This document shows positions 42,060-50,028 of a DNA stretch of 64,000 nt, piece by piece. The stretch comes from Streptomyces sp. NL15-2K. Lineage in GTDB: Bacteria; Actinomycetota; Actinomycetes; Streptomycetales; Streptomycetaceae. The stretch covers positions 4,197,501 to 4,261,500 of the forward strand of contig NZ_CP130630.1 in NCBI RefSeq assembly GCF_030551255.1, written 5' to 3'. The position numbers and the translations under genes were made by a program. The notes beneath the pieces were generated by a model. The model had not been told where the DNA came from. It saw nothing but the letters and a program-made list of their open reading frames with translations, and did no database searches. Numbering within the stretch: the first letter of the stretch is position 1; each line of letters starts with the position of its first letter.

Positions 42060-42133
42060 GCGCCGCTAGCTCAGTTGGTTAGAGCAGCTGACTCTTAATC
42101 AGCGGGTCCGGGGTTCGAGTCCCTGGCGGCGCA
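42060..42133 (+). tRNA. tRNA-Lys (anticodon CTT), copy 3
   Basis: Identical in all 74 bases to the copies at 8109 and 37384. Confidence 0.97.
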
Positions 42134-42144
42134 CAGACAAGGCA

Positions 42145-42168
42145 GGCCCCTCGCGGAAGCGAGGGGCC
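42145..42168 (+). terminator. Terminator after tRNA-Lys copy 3
   Basis: A perfect 10-bp stem ggcccctcgc/gcgaggggcc with a GGAA loop, 11 nt after the tRNA. The stem is identical to that after copy 1, and only one loop base differs. Confidence 0.85.
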
Positions 42169-42170
42169 TT

Positions 42171-42591
42171 CTGCATCTGGTTGAACCGGACGCGCCCCTC
42201 ATCCGTATGGACACCCATCTGCCCACAACCGCTCCACACGATCCCCACATGGGCCACAATGAACGCGTATGACCGGTAAACACCGCGTTTCGCATCTTGC
42301 GATCATGATGAACGCCGTAGAACCCTGGTTCTTCAAGATGCCGCCGATTCGCGGCAGTTGGGGGGCAAGGAGCCGGTTGCCCGGTTGGTACGGGGAAAGG
42401 GGCCCCGTTCATGGCCGGATGCCGAGGGGGGCATCATGCAACCGGAAGGTCGCACACCGGTGTCTGTAAGTTGTGGAGCATGTGGTGACTGCGACCCACC
42501 GCTGAAACGCCTGTGAAGGTCGGGGGTGACTCGAGCAGGCGTAAGGAAACGAAACGAAACACGCGGTGACCCGCGTGTGGGGGGATGACTC
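42171..42591 (+). promoter_or_regulatory. Long leader/promoter region of cslA with two hairpins
   Basis: 421 bases without a recognised gene before cslA. A 42269-42469 frame (66 codons) has no good ribosome site and no recognised family. Near the start codon, cgcctg/caggcg arms (about 42507-42541) and a cacgcgg/ccgcgtg hairpin (42560-42577) lie just upstream of the GGGGGGA ribosome site. They could influence translation. No known c-di-GMP or c-di-AMP riboswitch core was recognised. Confidence 0.45.
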
Positions 42592-44610
42592 ATGACGTCG
42601 ACGCCGACGGGCGCCGGGCAGGACTACGACCCGTCCAGGACCACCCAGCTCAGAGTGCCTTCGCATCGCACCGGCGCGTTCCGCAGAATCAAGAAGACGC
42701 TGCCGAAGTACGACTACGAGCACTACAGCCGGCTGGCCGGTCCCCTCACCCAGCCCGACCCGAACAAGCCGTACAGAGTGCAGTACCGCTCCCTGATCTC
42801 GCAGGAACCGCACCGCATAAGGGTCGCCTTGATGCTGGCCGCGGCGCCGGTGCTGTCGCTGGTGCTGCTGGTCTGGCTGCTGCAGCCGGAGCACTGGACC
42901 GAGCGCGACTACCCGGCCTTCGCCTGGCTTCCTGCGCTGGACATCGTGATGCTCGTCTCGATCGGTCTGATCGAGTTCTTCCGCTGCATGAACGTGCTGT
43001 CGAACGCGCACGCCACCCTGGTCGCCCGCGACCCGATCCCGGTGGTGCCCGAGACCGGCACCAGAGTGGCCTTCCTCACCTCCTTCGTGCCCGGCAAGGA
43101 GCCGCTGGAGATGGTGACGAAGACCCTCGAAGCCGCGGTGAAGATCCGCCACCGCGGCCTCATGCATGTCTGGCTCCTCGACGAGGGCGACGACCCCGAG
43201 GTGAAGGAGGTCTGCGCGCGCCTGGGCGTGCACCACTTCTCCCGCAAGGGCGTCGCGAAGTGGAACCAGCCCTCCGGCCCGCACCGCGCCAAGACCAAGC
43301 ACGGCAACTACAACGCCTGGCTGGACGCGCACGGCGACAACTACGACTACTTCGCCTCCGTCGACACCGACCACGTGCCGCTGCCCAACTACCTGGAGCG
43401 GATGCTCGGCTTCTTCCGCGACCCGAACGTCGGCTTCGTCATCGGCCCGCAGGTGTACGGCAACTACGACAATTTCGTCACCAAGGCCGCCGAGTCGCAG
43501 CAGTTCCTCTTCCACGCGCTGATCCAGCGCGCCGGCAACCGCTACGGCGCGCCGATGTTCGTCGGTACGTCAAATGCCGTACGCATCAGGGCGCTCAAGC
43601 AGATCGGCGGTCTGTACGACTCGATCACCGAGGACATGGCGACCGGCTTCGAGATCCACCGCCACAAGAACCCGGCGACGGGCAAGAAGTGGCGCTCGGT
43701 CTACACCCCGGACGTGCTCGCGGTCGGTGAGGGTCCCAGCGCCTGGACGGACTTCTTCACCCAGCAGATGCGCTGGTCCCGCGGCACGTACGAGACGATC
43801 CTCAAGCAGTACTGGAAGGGCTGGTACTCGCTGCCGCCGAGCAAGCTCTTCAACTACACGATGATGATCATCTTCTATCCGATGTCCGCCCTCAACTGGA
43901 TCCTCGCGGCGCTGAGTTGCGCCCTGTTCCTGGGCCTGGGCGCCTCGGGTGTGAACATCGACCCGACCGTGTGGCTGATGCTCTACGGCAACGCCTCGGC
44001 GCTTCAGATCGGCCTGTACATCTGGAACCGCCGGCACAACGTCTCCCCGCACGAGCCGGAGGGATCCGGCGGTGTGGCCGGCATGGTGATGTCGGCGCTG
44101 TCCGCGCCGCTCTACGCCAAGGCGCTGATCGACTCCGTCCTGCGCCGCAAGAGCAAGTTCGTGGTCACCCCCAAGGGCGATTCGGCCAGCCCGGACCGGT
44201 GGTTCGGGACCTTCCGGTACCACTGGTACTTCATCGTGATCTTCGGCGCCTCGATCGCCGCCGGTTTCGTCTTCGGGCACTCGCACCCCGCGATGATCAT
44301 CTGGGCGACGTTCGCCACGCTGATCACCGCCACGCCGATGTTCGCCTGGCGCCACATGCTGCGTCAGGCGAAGAAGAGGCCCGCGGCGCCCGAGCAGGAG
44401 CCGCGGAACGCGGTTCCCGTCGCCCAGCCCGCTCAGCCCGCGGCTCCCGTGGGGGCCTACGAGCCGCAGTCCCTGCCCGTGCAGCGCACCGCGGCCCAGC
44501 ACGCCCCGCAGCACAAGCCGAGTTGGGCCGCCTCGAACGCAGGCTCGGACGGGACGGGCGACCAGACCATGCAGATTGCCCTTGGTGGACTTGGGGGACG
44601 TAAGGAATGA
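42592..44610 (+). CDS. cslA: Cellulose synthase-like GT2 glycosyltransferase CslA
   Basis: A 672-residue membrane protein from ATG 42592 (GGGGGGA upstream). Family-2 processive transferase motifs are intact: DEGDD at 197-201, DTD at 258-260, TED at 346-348 and QQMRW at 391-395. Two membrane spans precede the catalytic domain and about four follow it (to about 590), with a proline/glutamine-rich cytoplasmic tail. There is no PilZ domain, unlike BcsA. It polymerises a beta-linked glycan at hyphal tips and exports it. The stop overlaps the glxA start by four bases, so the pair is co-translated. Matches S. coelicolor SCO2836 in remembered order. Confidence 0.95.
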   Translation: MTSTPTGAGQDYDPSRTTQLRVPSHRTGAFRRIKKTLPKYDYEHYSRLAGPLTQPDPNKPYRVQYRSLISQEPHRIRVALMLAAAPVLSLVLLVWLLQPEHWTERDYPAFAWLPALDIVMLVSIGLIEFFRCMNVLSNAHATLVARDPIPVVPETGTRVAFLTSFVPGKEPLEMVTKTLEAAVKIRHRGLMHVWLLDEGDDPEVKEVCARLGVHHFSRKGVAKWNQPSGPHRAKTKHGNYNAWLDAHGDNYDYFASVDTDHVPLPNYLERMLGFFRDPNVGFVIGPQVYGNYDNFVTKAAESQQFLFHALIQRAGNRYGAPMFVGTSNAVRIRALKQIGGLYDSITEDMATGFEIHRHKNPATGKKWRSVYTPDVLAVGEGPSAWTDFFTQQMRWSRGTYETILKQYWKGWYSLPPSKLFNYTMMIIFYPMSALNWILAALSCALFLGLGASGVNIDPTVWLMLYGNASALQIGLYIWNRRHNVSPHEPEGSGGVAGMVMSALSAPLYAKALIDSVLRRKSKFVVTPKGDSASPDRWFGTFRYHWYFIVIFGASIAAGFVFGHSHPAMIIWATFATLITATPMFAWRHMLRQAKKRPAAPEQEPRNAVPVAQPAQPAAPVGAYEPQSLPVQRTAAQHAPQHKPSWAASNAGSDGTGDQTMQIALGGLGGRKE

Positions 44611-46544
44611 ACGACCGTGCAGGCCGCCGCCGCGCTCGTCGACTCGCGATAGGCACGGCGGTGGTGCTCGCGCTGGCCGGGATGAACGGGCCGTGGCTCT
44701 ACCGCTTCGGGACCGAGAAATACCACCAGTACCAAATCAACAAACCGGAGTACAAAGCCGAGAACGGCAAGTGGGAAGTCATCGAGTTCCCCGAGGAGTA
44801 CCGGCAGAACACCATCCACGCGGCGCTGCTGCACACCGGCAAGGTGCTGCTCGTCGCGGGGTCGGGCAACAATCAGGACAACTTCGACGACAAGAAGTTC
44901 GACACCCGGATCTGGGACCCGGTCAAGGGCACCATCAAGAAGATCCCCACGCCCAAGGACCTGTTCTGCACCGGCCACACCCAGCTCGCCAACGGCAACC
45001 TGCTGATCGCGGGCGGCACCAAGCGGTACGAGAAGCTGAAGGGTGACGTCACCAAGGCCGGCGGCCTGATGATCGTCCACAACGAGAACCCGGACAAGCC
45101 GATCACGCTGCGCGCGGGTACCAAGTTCGTGGGCAAGGAGAACGGCAAGACCTTCGTGTCGAAGGACCCGGTCACCGTCGAGCGGGCGACGAAGAACTTC
45201 GACAAGAAGACCGGCAAGTTCCTGGGCAACACCCCGGGTCTGGGCCGGATCTACGTCGAGGCGCAGAAGAGCGGCGCCAAGTACGAGACCGGCACGCAGG
45301 ACAACTACACCGTCCAGGGCCTGACCGGCGCCGACGCCAAGAACACGTACGGCATCGCGCAGAAGCTCGCCCTCGACAAGAAGGACTTCCAGGGCATCCG
45401 GGACGCCTTCGAGTTCGATCCGGTCGCGGAGAAGTACATCAAGGTCGACCCGATGAAGGAGGCGCGCTGGTACCCGACGCTCACCACCCTGAGCGACGGC
45501 ACGATCCTCAGCGTCTCCGGTCTCGACGACATCGGCCAGCTGGTCCCGGGCAAGAACGAGATCTTCGACCCGAAGACCAAGAAGTGGACCTACCTGCCGA
45601 AGACCATGCAGTTCCCGACGTACCCGGCGCTGTTCCTGATGCAGAACGGCAAGGTCTTCTACTCGGGTTCGAACGCGGGCTACGGGCCGGACGACGTGGG
45701 CCGTGAGCCGGGCGTCTGGGACGTGGAGACCAACAAGTTCACCAAGATTCCCGGGCTGAGCGATCCCAAGCTGATGGAGACGTCCGGCACGGTGCTGCTG
45801 CCTCCGGCGCAGGACGAGAAGTACATGGTGATCGGCGGCGGCGGGGTCGGCGAGTCGAAGCTGTCCAGCAAGAAGACGCGGATCGTCGACATGTTGGCCG
45901 ACGACCCGAAGTTCGTGGACGGGCCCTCGCTGGAGAAGGGCACGCGGTACGCCCAGGCCTCGATCCTGCCGGACGACTCCGTGCTGGTGTCCGGTGGTTC
46001 GGAGGACTACCGGGGGCGCAGCGACTCCAACATCCTCCAGGCGCGGCTGTATCACCCGGAGACCCACACGTTCGACAAGGTCGCCGATCCGCTGGTGGGC
46101 CGGAACTACCACTCCGGGTCGCTGCTCCTGCCGGACGGGCGGGTGATGCTCTTCGGCTCGGACTCGTTGTACGCGGACAAGGCGAACACCAAGCCGGGCA
46201 AGTTCGAGCAGCGGATCGAGATCTACACGCCGCCGTATCTGTACCGGGACTCGCGGCCGTCGCTGTCGGGTGGGCCGAAGATCATCGAGCGGGGCGAGTC
46301 GGGGACGTTCACCTCGCAGCACGCCTCCTCGATCAAGAAGGTACGGCTGATCCGGCCGAGCGCGTCCACGCACGTGACGGACGTCGACCAGCGGTCGATC
46401 GCGCTGGACTTCAAGGCGTCCGGGGACAAGATCACGGTGACCGTGCCGAAGAACAAGAACCTTGTTCAGGCGGGGTGGTACATGCTGTTCGTGGACGACG
46501 ACCAGGGCACGCCGAGCAAGGCGCAGTGGGTCAGGGTGCCATAA
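44607..46544 (+). CDS. glxA: Radical copper oxidase GlxA (galactose oxidase-like)
   Basis: A 645-residue protein from ATG 44607. An N-terminal basic stretch and one hydrophobic span (about 10-30) anchor it outside the membrane. The kelch-like propeller has the Cys-Tyr cofactor pair Cys121 (LFCTGHT) and Tyr289 (RWYPTLT), with Trp288 beside it. Tyr501-His502 (GRNYHSGS) and His589 (SASTHV) are the other copper ligands. The residue numbers agree with those I recall for S. lividans GlxA. It oxidises terminal sugars of the CslA glycan. Overlaps cslA by four bases. Confidence 0.96.
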   Translation: MNDRAGRRRARRLAIGTAVVLALAGMNGPWLYRFGTEKYHQYQINKPEYKAENGKWEVIEFPEEYRQNTIHAALLHTGKVLLVAGSGNNQDNFDDKKFDTRIWDPVKGTIKKIPTPKDLFCTGHTQLANGNLLIAGGTKRYEKLKGDVTKAGGLMIVHNENPDKPITLRAGTKFVGKENGKTFVSKDPVTVERATKNFDKKTGKFLGNTPGLGRIYVEAQKSGAKYETGTQDNYTVQGLTGADAKNTYGIAQKLALDKKDFQGIRDAFEFDPVAEKYIKVDPMKEARWYPTLTTLSDGTILSVSGLDDIGQLVPGKNEIFDPKTKKWTYLPKTMQFPTYPALFLMQNGKVFYSGSNAGYGPDDVGREPGVWDVETNKFTKIPGLSDPKLMETSGTVLLPPAQDEKYMVIGGGGVGESKLSSKKTRIVDMLADDPKFVDGPSLEKGTRYAQASILPDDSVLVSGGSEDYRGRSDSNILQARLYHPETHTFDKVADPLVGRNYHSGSLLLPDGRVMLFGSDSLYADKANTKPGKFEQRIEIYTPPYLYRDSRPSLSGGPKIIERGESGTFTSQHASSIKKVRLIRPSASTHVTDVDQRSIALDFKASGDKITVTVPKNKNLVQAGWYMLFVDDDQGTPSKAQWVRVP

Positions 46545-46556
46545 GCCGAACGTAGT

Positions 46557-46585
46557 TGGGGGCGCCGTCACGGAGGGCGCCCCCA
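46557..46585. terminator. Bidirectional terminator between glxA and the GH6 gene
   Basis: A perfect 10-bp stem tgggggcgcc/ggcgccccca with an intervening 9-nt loop (46567-46575), 12 bases after the glxA stop and 40 bases beyond the convergent GH6 stop. Confidence 0.8.
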
Positions 46586-46587
46586 GT

Positions 46588-46637
46588 CACGTATCGGGCG
46601 CTGTGCGGAGGCCACGTATCGGGCGCTATGCGGAGGC
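46588..46637. repeat. 25-bp tandem duplication over the 3' end of the GH6 gene
   Basis: Two adjacent copies of a 25-bp unit (cacgtatcgggcgct, then g or a, then tgcggaggc) differ at one base. The right copy contains the GH6 gene's last codons and TAG; in the left copy the TAG is a CAG. Confidence 0.85.
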
Positions 46638-47657
46638 CTTCGCGAGGCCGAGCGCGTAGTCCGCCCACCACTGGCCCGCCTGCGGGCCGCCCTTGCACTC
46701 GCCGTCCGACTCACCGGGGCGCTTGACCCACAGGTAGGCGTCGACGAGCGGGTCCGCCGTCTTCGTCGTCGGGGTCTCCCCCAGGGCGCGGCCCGGAGGG
46801 TTGCACCAGCGCTCGTTCTGGTCGCCCTCGGTGTAGGGGCCGTTGCCGTTGCGGCTGGTGTCGATGACGAAGTGCTTGTTGCCGACCTTCGCGGAGAGCT
46901 CCTTGCCGTAGGCGATGGAGTCCTCGGTGGAGTAGAAGTTGGAGACGTTGACCGAGAAGCCGTCGGCCTGGTCGATGCCGGCCCGCTGGAGGGGTTCGGA
47001 GATGTCGTCGGGCTTGCCCCAGCCGACGTTGCCGGCGTCGATGTAGACCTTGGTGTTCTTCAGGGACTTGAGCTTGCCGACCGCCTCGTTGAGCAGGGCG
47101 TAGCGCTCCTCGTGGAACTCCTCGGGTGTGCAGTTGTCCACCATGTGCAGTACGGCGTCCGGCTCCAGGATCACCGTGGCGGGGCGGTCGCCGATGCCCT
47201 TGCTGACGCCGTCGACGAACGCCCGGTACGCGTCGCCGTCGGCGGCGCCGCCTCCCGAGAACTGGCCGCAGTCGCGGTGCGGGATGTTGTAGACGACGAG
47301 CAGGGCCTCGCGGTCGGCCTTCGCGGCGGCCTCGGTGAAGCCCCGGGCCTGTTCCTCGGGGTTCTCCGGGTTGATCCACTCGGCGGTCGGCTGCTCGGCG
47401 ATCTTGCGGATCTGTTCGGCCTCCGCCTTCTTGCCGGCCTCCTCGTAGTCCTTCACCTGCTCTGCCGCGTTGCCGTCCGGGTTGACCCAGAACGGGTCCG
47501 TGCCCTTGGGCTGTTGGGTGATCCCGGCGCCGGCGCCGGCGCCGTCCTTCTTCTTTTCCTTGTCCTTTCCGTCCCCCGAGGAACAGCCTGCGATCAGCAG
47601 TGCCGCCCCCAGCACCGCCGCGGCAGCCCGCGTTCCAGCCCCCCTGCTGACGTACAT
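46626..47657 (-). CDS. cslZ: GH6 glycoside hydrolase lipoprotein (CslZ-like endoglucanase)
   Basis: A 343-residue protein from ATG 47657. The lipobox LIAGC is followed by a Lys/Gly-rich linker. The GH6 catalytic core has VVYNIPHRDCGQFSGGG, the acid-bearing ATVILEPDAV, YIDAGNVGWGKPDD and NGNGPYTEGDQNERWCNPPG. It cleaves beta-1,4-glucan with inversion. Convergent to glxA, corresponding to the endoglucanase next to cslA-glxA in other streptomycetes. It probably trims the CslA polymer. Confidence 0.88.
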   Translation of the reverse strand: MYVSRGAGTRAAAAVLGAALLIAGCSSGDGKDKEKKKDGAGAGAGITQQPKGTDPFWVNPDGNAAEQVKDYEEAGKKAEAEQIRKIAEQPTAEWINPENPEEQARGFTEAAAKADREALLVVYNIPHRDCGQFSGGGAADGDAYRAFVDGVSKGIGDRPATVILEPDAVLHMVDNCTPEEFHEERYALLNEAVGKLKSLKNTKVYIDAGNVGWGKPDDISEPLQRAGIDQADGFSVNVSNFYSTEDSIAYGKELSAKVGNKHFVIDTSRNGNGPYTEGDQNERWCNPPGRALGETPTTKTADPLVDAYLWVKRPGESDGECKGGPQAGQWWADYALGLAKASA

Positions 47658-47798
47658 CCAACTCCCCCTTGGGTGCACCGTTCCAAGTCTCAATCCTGAC
47701 ACATCCGTCGCCTGGCCCACGAGGTCGTCCGGGCCCTGGCCGACAGCTGTTACGGGAGATCCGGCCTGCGGCGGAACACAGGCGGAACACAGATGACC

Positions 47799-48464
47799 TC
47801 ACAGGCCGGATCCCGTCAGATACGCCGAGACGATCACGTTCGCCGTGTAGCTGCGGCTCGCCCGGTCGAAGCTGCCGCCGCAGGTGATCAGCCGCAGCTC
47901 GGACCGTCCGGTGTGGCGGGGCCCGTACGCCTGCTGTGCGTCGAAGCCGTCGCGGGTGAGGACCTGGACGTCGTCCACGGTGAACTCGGCGACCTTGCCG
48001 TCGTCGCGGAGTACCCGGACCGTCTCGCCGGGCTGGAGGGCGCTGAGCCTGAAGAAGACGGCGGGCCGGGTCTCGGTGTCGACGTGCCCCACCATCAGCG
48101 CGGTCCCGGCCGCTCCGGGTTTCGCCCCGGCCGCGTACCAGCCGACGACTCCGAGCTGGTCGAACGGCGGCGGCGCGACGGCGCCCCGCGCGTCCAGACC
48201 GCGGGCCACGACCGGCGCCTGTACGTCGAGGCCGGGGATGTCGACGCGCTGCGGCAGGGCGTCGCCGAGGGGCCGGTGCGCGGGCGGCAGTTCCACGTCC
48301 GGCGGCCGTCCGACCGCCGCCATGTCGCCCGTGGCGGGCCCGGATATCCCGTGCCGTACGTCGGTCACCTCGCGGCCCCACAGCCACAGCCCGAGCAGCA
48401 GGACCACCCAGGCCACGCCGGTCAGGAGCCGGCCGCTGCGGGGCGTGCGTTCATCGTCGGACAT
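47799..48464 (-). CDS. Class F-like sortase
   Basis: A 221-residue protein from ATG 48464. One N-terminal membrane span (LLTGVAWVVLLLGLWLW) precedes a sortase fold with catalytic His in MVGHVDT, Cys in LITCGGSFD and Arg in RASRSYTANVIV. The TCGG box fits actinobacterial class F sortases. It would join proteins bearing an LPXTG-like sorting signal to peptidoglycan or to each other. The adjacent exported protein (48471-49019) has no clear sorting motif. An LAGTG protein is encoded at 52351-53256. Confidence 0.88.
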   Translation of the reverse strand: MSDDERTPRSGRLLTGVAWVVLLLGLWLWGREVTDVRHGISGPATGDMAAVGRPPDVELPPAHRPLGDALPQRVDIPGLDVQAPVVARGLDARGAVAPPPFDQLGVVGWYAAGAKPGAAGTALMVGHVDTETRPAVFFRLSALQPGETVRVLRDDGKVAEFTVDDVQVLTRDGFDAQQAYGPRHTGRSELRLITCGGSFDRASRSYTANVIVSAYLTGSGL

Positions 48465-48470
48465 GGCCGG

Positions 48471-49019
48471 TCAACCCGTCCCACGGCTCCGGCGGCGGCC
48501 CCGGATCACGACGGCCACCGCGGCGACCCCGGCGAGGACCAGCCCGGTCACCGTTTGCGCCACACCGGGACCGGCCCCGGCCTCGCGGGCGTCCGTGGCG
48601 GCGAGCCGGGCGGCGCCGCCACCGCCCGCCTGTACCGGGGCGACGGGCGAGGCGGCGGCGGAGGCGCCCGGCCGCGCCGAGCTCCCGCCGGCGGCGACGG
48701 TGAGCGTGCCGTTCAGCTGCGAGTCGGCGCAGCTGACCTTCACCTCGTAGGGGCCGGGCTCGATCGAGGAACGGACGCGGGTCTCGCCGGCGAGCGTGCC
48801 GCCGCTGCCCGTGAGCCGCGCGTCCGCGACGAACGCCGTCGACGCGGCGGTGGCCGTCTTCCCGGCGCAGCCGCTCACCCGCAGGGCGACCTCGGCGCCG
48901 GGAGCGGGGGACGAAGGGGTCGCCGAGATGCTGCCGCCGCCGTCCGCCGCGTGGGCGATCGGGATGAGGGCGGCGACAGCGAGGACTGCGGTACAGACAG
49001 TGAGGCGTAGGGAACCCAT
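48471..49019 (-). CDS. Exported membrane-anchored protein
   Basis: A 182-residue protein from ATG 49019 (GGAGG upstream). It has a signal peptide (cut near AHAADG), an Ig-like mature domain with two cysteine pairs (SGCAGK, SCADSQ) and an Ala/Gly/Pro-rich stalk. A C-terminal membrane helix (TVTGLVLAGVAAVAVV) ends in RGRRRSRG. It looks like a wall or membrane surface protein, but no LPXTG or LAXTG is visible before the helix. It precedes the sortase gene by 6 bases, so they form an operon. Confidence 0.8.
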   Translation of the reverse strand: MGSLRLTVCTAVLAVAALIPIAHAADGGGSISATPSSPAPGAEVALRVSGCAGKTATAASTAFVADARLTGSGGTLAGETRVRSSIEPGPYEVKVSCADSQLNGTLTVAAGGSSARPGASAAASPVAPVQAGGGGAARLAATDAREAGAGPGVAQTVTGLVLAGVAAVAVVIRGRRRSRGTG

Positions 49020-49158
49020 CGTGAACCTCCAGATATCTGGAGCCTCCCCCGACGACTCCTGCCCCGCACGCTCAGCGGGGCCTCACTGCTCCATACGGGT
49101 CCAGAAAGGTTTCAGATCAGGTGCGATCCGTTCGGATCCGGTCAGATTCCTGATCGCG

Positions 49159-49938
49159 TCAGATTCTGTCGACGAGGTCCGCGATCGAGTCCACGACCTT
49201 CGACGGCCGGTACGGGAAGTCCTCCACCTGCTCGGGCCGGGTCAGGCCGGTCAGCACCAGGAACGTCTGCATCCCGGCCTCCATACCGGCCAGCACATCG
49301 GTGTCCATACGGTCGCCGATCATCGCGCTGGTCTCGGAGTGCGCCCCGATCGCGTTGAGCCCGGTGCGCATCATCAGCGGGTTCGGCTTGCCCGCGAAGT
49401 ACGGGCTCTTCCCGGTCGCCTTGGTGATCAGCGCGGCCACCGCGCCGGTCGCGGGCAGCGGGCCCTCGGCCGACGGCCCCGTCTCGTCGGGGTTGGTGCA
49501 GATGAAACGGGCCCCGTCGTTGATGAGCCGTACGGCCTTGGTCATGGCCTCGAAGGAGTAGGTGCGGGTCTCGCCGAGGACGACGTAGTCGGGCTCGTGG
49601 TCGGTGAGGATGTAGCCGATGTCGTGCAGCGCGGTCGTCAGGCCCGCCTCGCCGATGACGTACGCGGAGCCGCCGGGCCGCTGGTCGTCCAGGAACTGGG
49701 CGGTGGCCAGCGCCGAGGTCCAGATGGACTCGATCGGCACGTCCAGGCCCATGCGGCGCAGCCGGGCGTGCAGGTCGCGCGGGGTGTAGATCGAGTTGTT
49801 GGTGAGGACGAGGAAGGGCTTGCCGGACTCACGCAGCTTCTTCAGAAAGGCGTCGGCGCCGGGGATCGGTACGCCCTCGTGGATGAGCACACCGTCCATG
49901 TCGGTGAGCCACGACTCGATGGGCCTGCGTTCTGCCAT
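49159..49938 (-). CDS. HAD-superfamily (IIA, NagD-like) phosphatase
   Basis: A 259-residue protein from ATG 49938. Motif [13 protein letters not shown], motif [10 protein letters not shown], motif III lysine in [10 protein letters not shown] and motif [12 protein letters not shown] are intact, with the class IIA cap ([11 protein letters not shown]). It is a cytoplasmic phosphatase of the NagD/p-nitrophenyl phosphatase group; its natural substrate is unknown. Single gene. Confidence 0.92.
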   Translation of the reverse strand: MAERRPIESWLTDMDGVLIHEGVPIPGADAFLKKLRESGKPFLVLTNNSIYTPRDLHARLRRMGLDVPIESIWTSALATAQFLDDQRPGGSAYVIGEAGLTTALHDIGYILTDHEPDYVVLGETRTYSFEAMTKAVRLINDGARFICTNPDETGPSAEGPLPATGAVAALITKATGKSPYFAGKPNPLMMRTGLNAIGAHSETSAMIGDRMDTDVLAGMEAGMQTFLVLTGLTRPEQVEDFPYRPSKVVDSIADLVDRI

Positions 49939-50028
49939 GTGCTGGATCTCCTGCCGTACCCATAAGTGCGCGGTGCCTCGCGCGTGTACCCGGTGCCGGG
50001 TGCCGGGCGCGCCCCAGCGTCTCAGATG

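Noticed and set aside
42269..42469. 66-codon gene in the cslA leader
   Set aside because: No ribosome site, no recognised family and skewed residue content; kept only as a note in the leader entry.
42171..42591. c-di-GMP or c-di-AMP riboswitch before cslA
   Set aside because: Hairpins exist, but none of the conserved core sequences of these riboswitch classes could be recognised.
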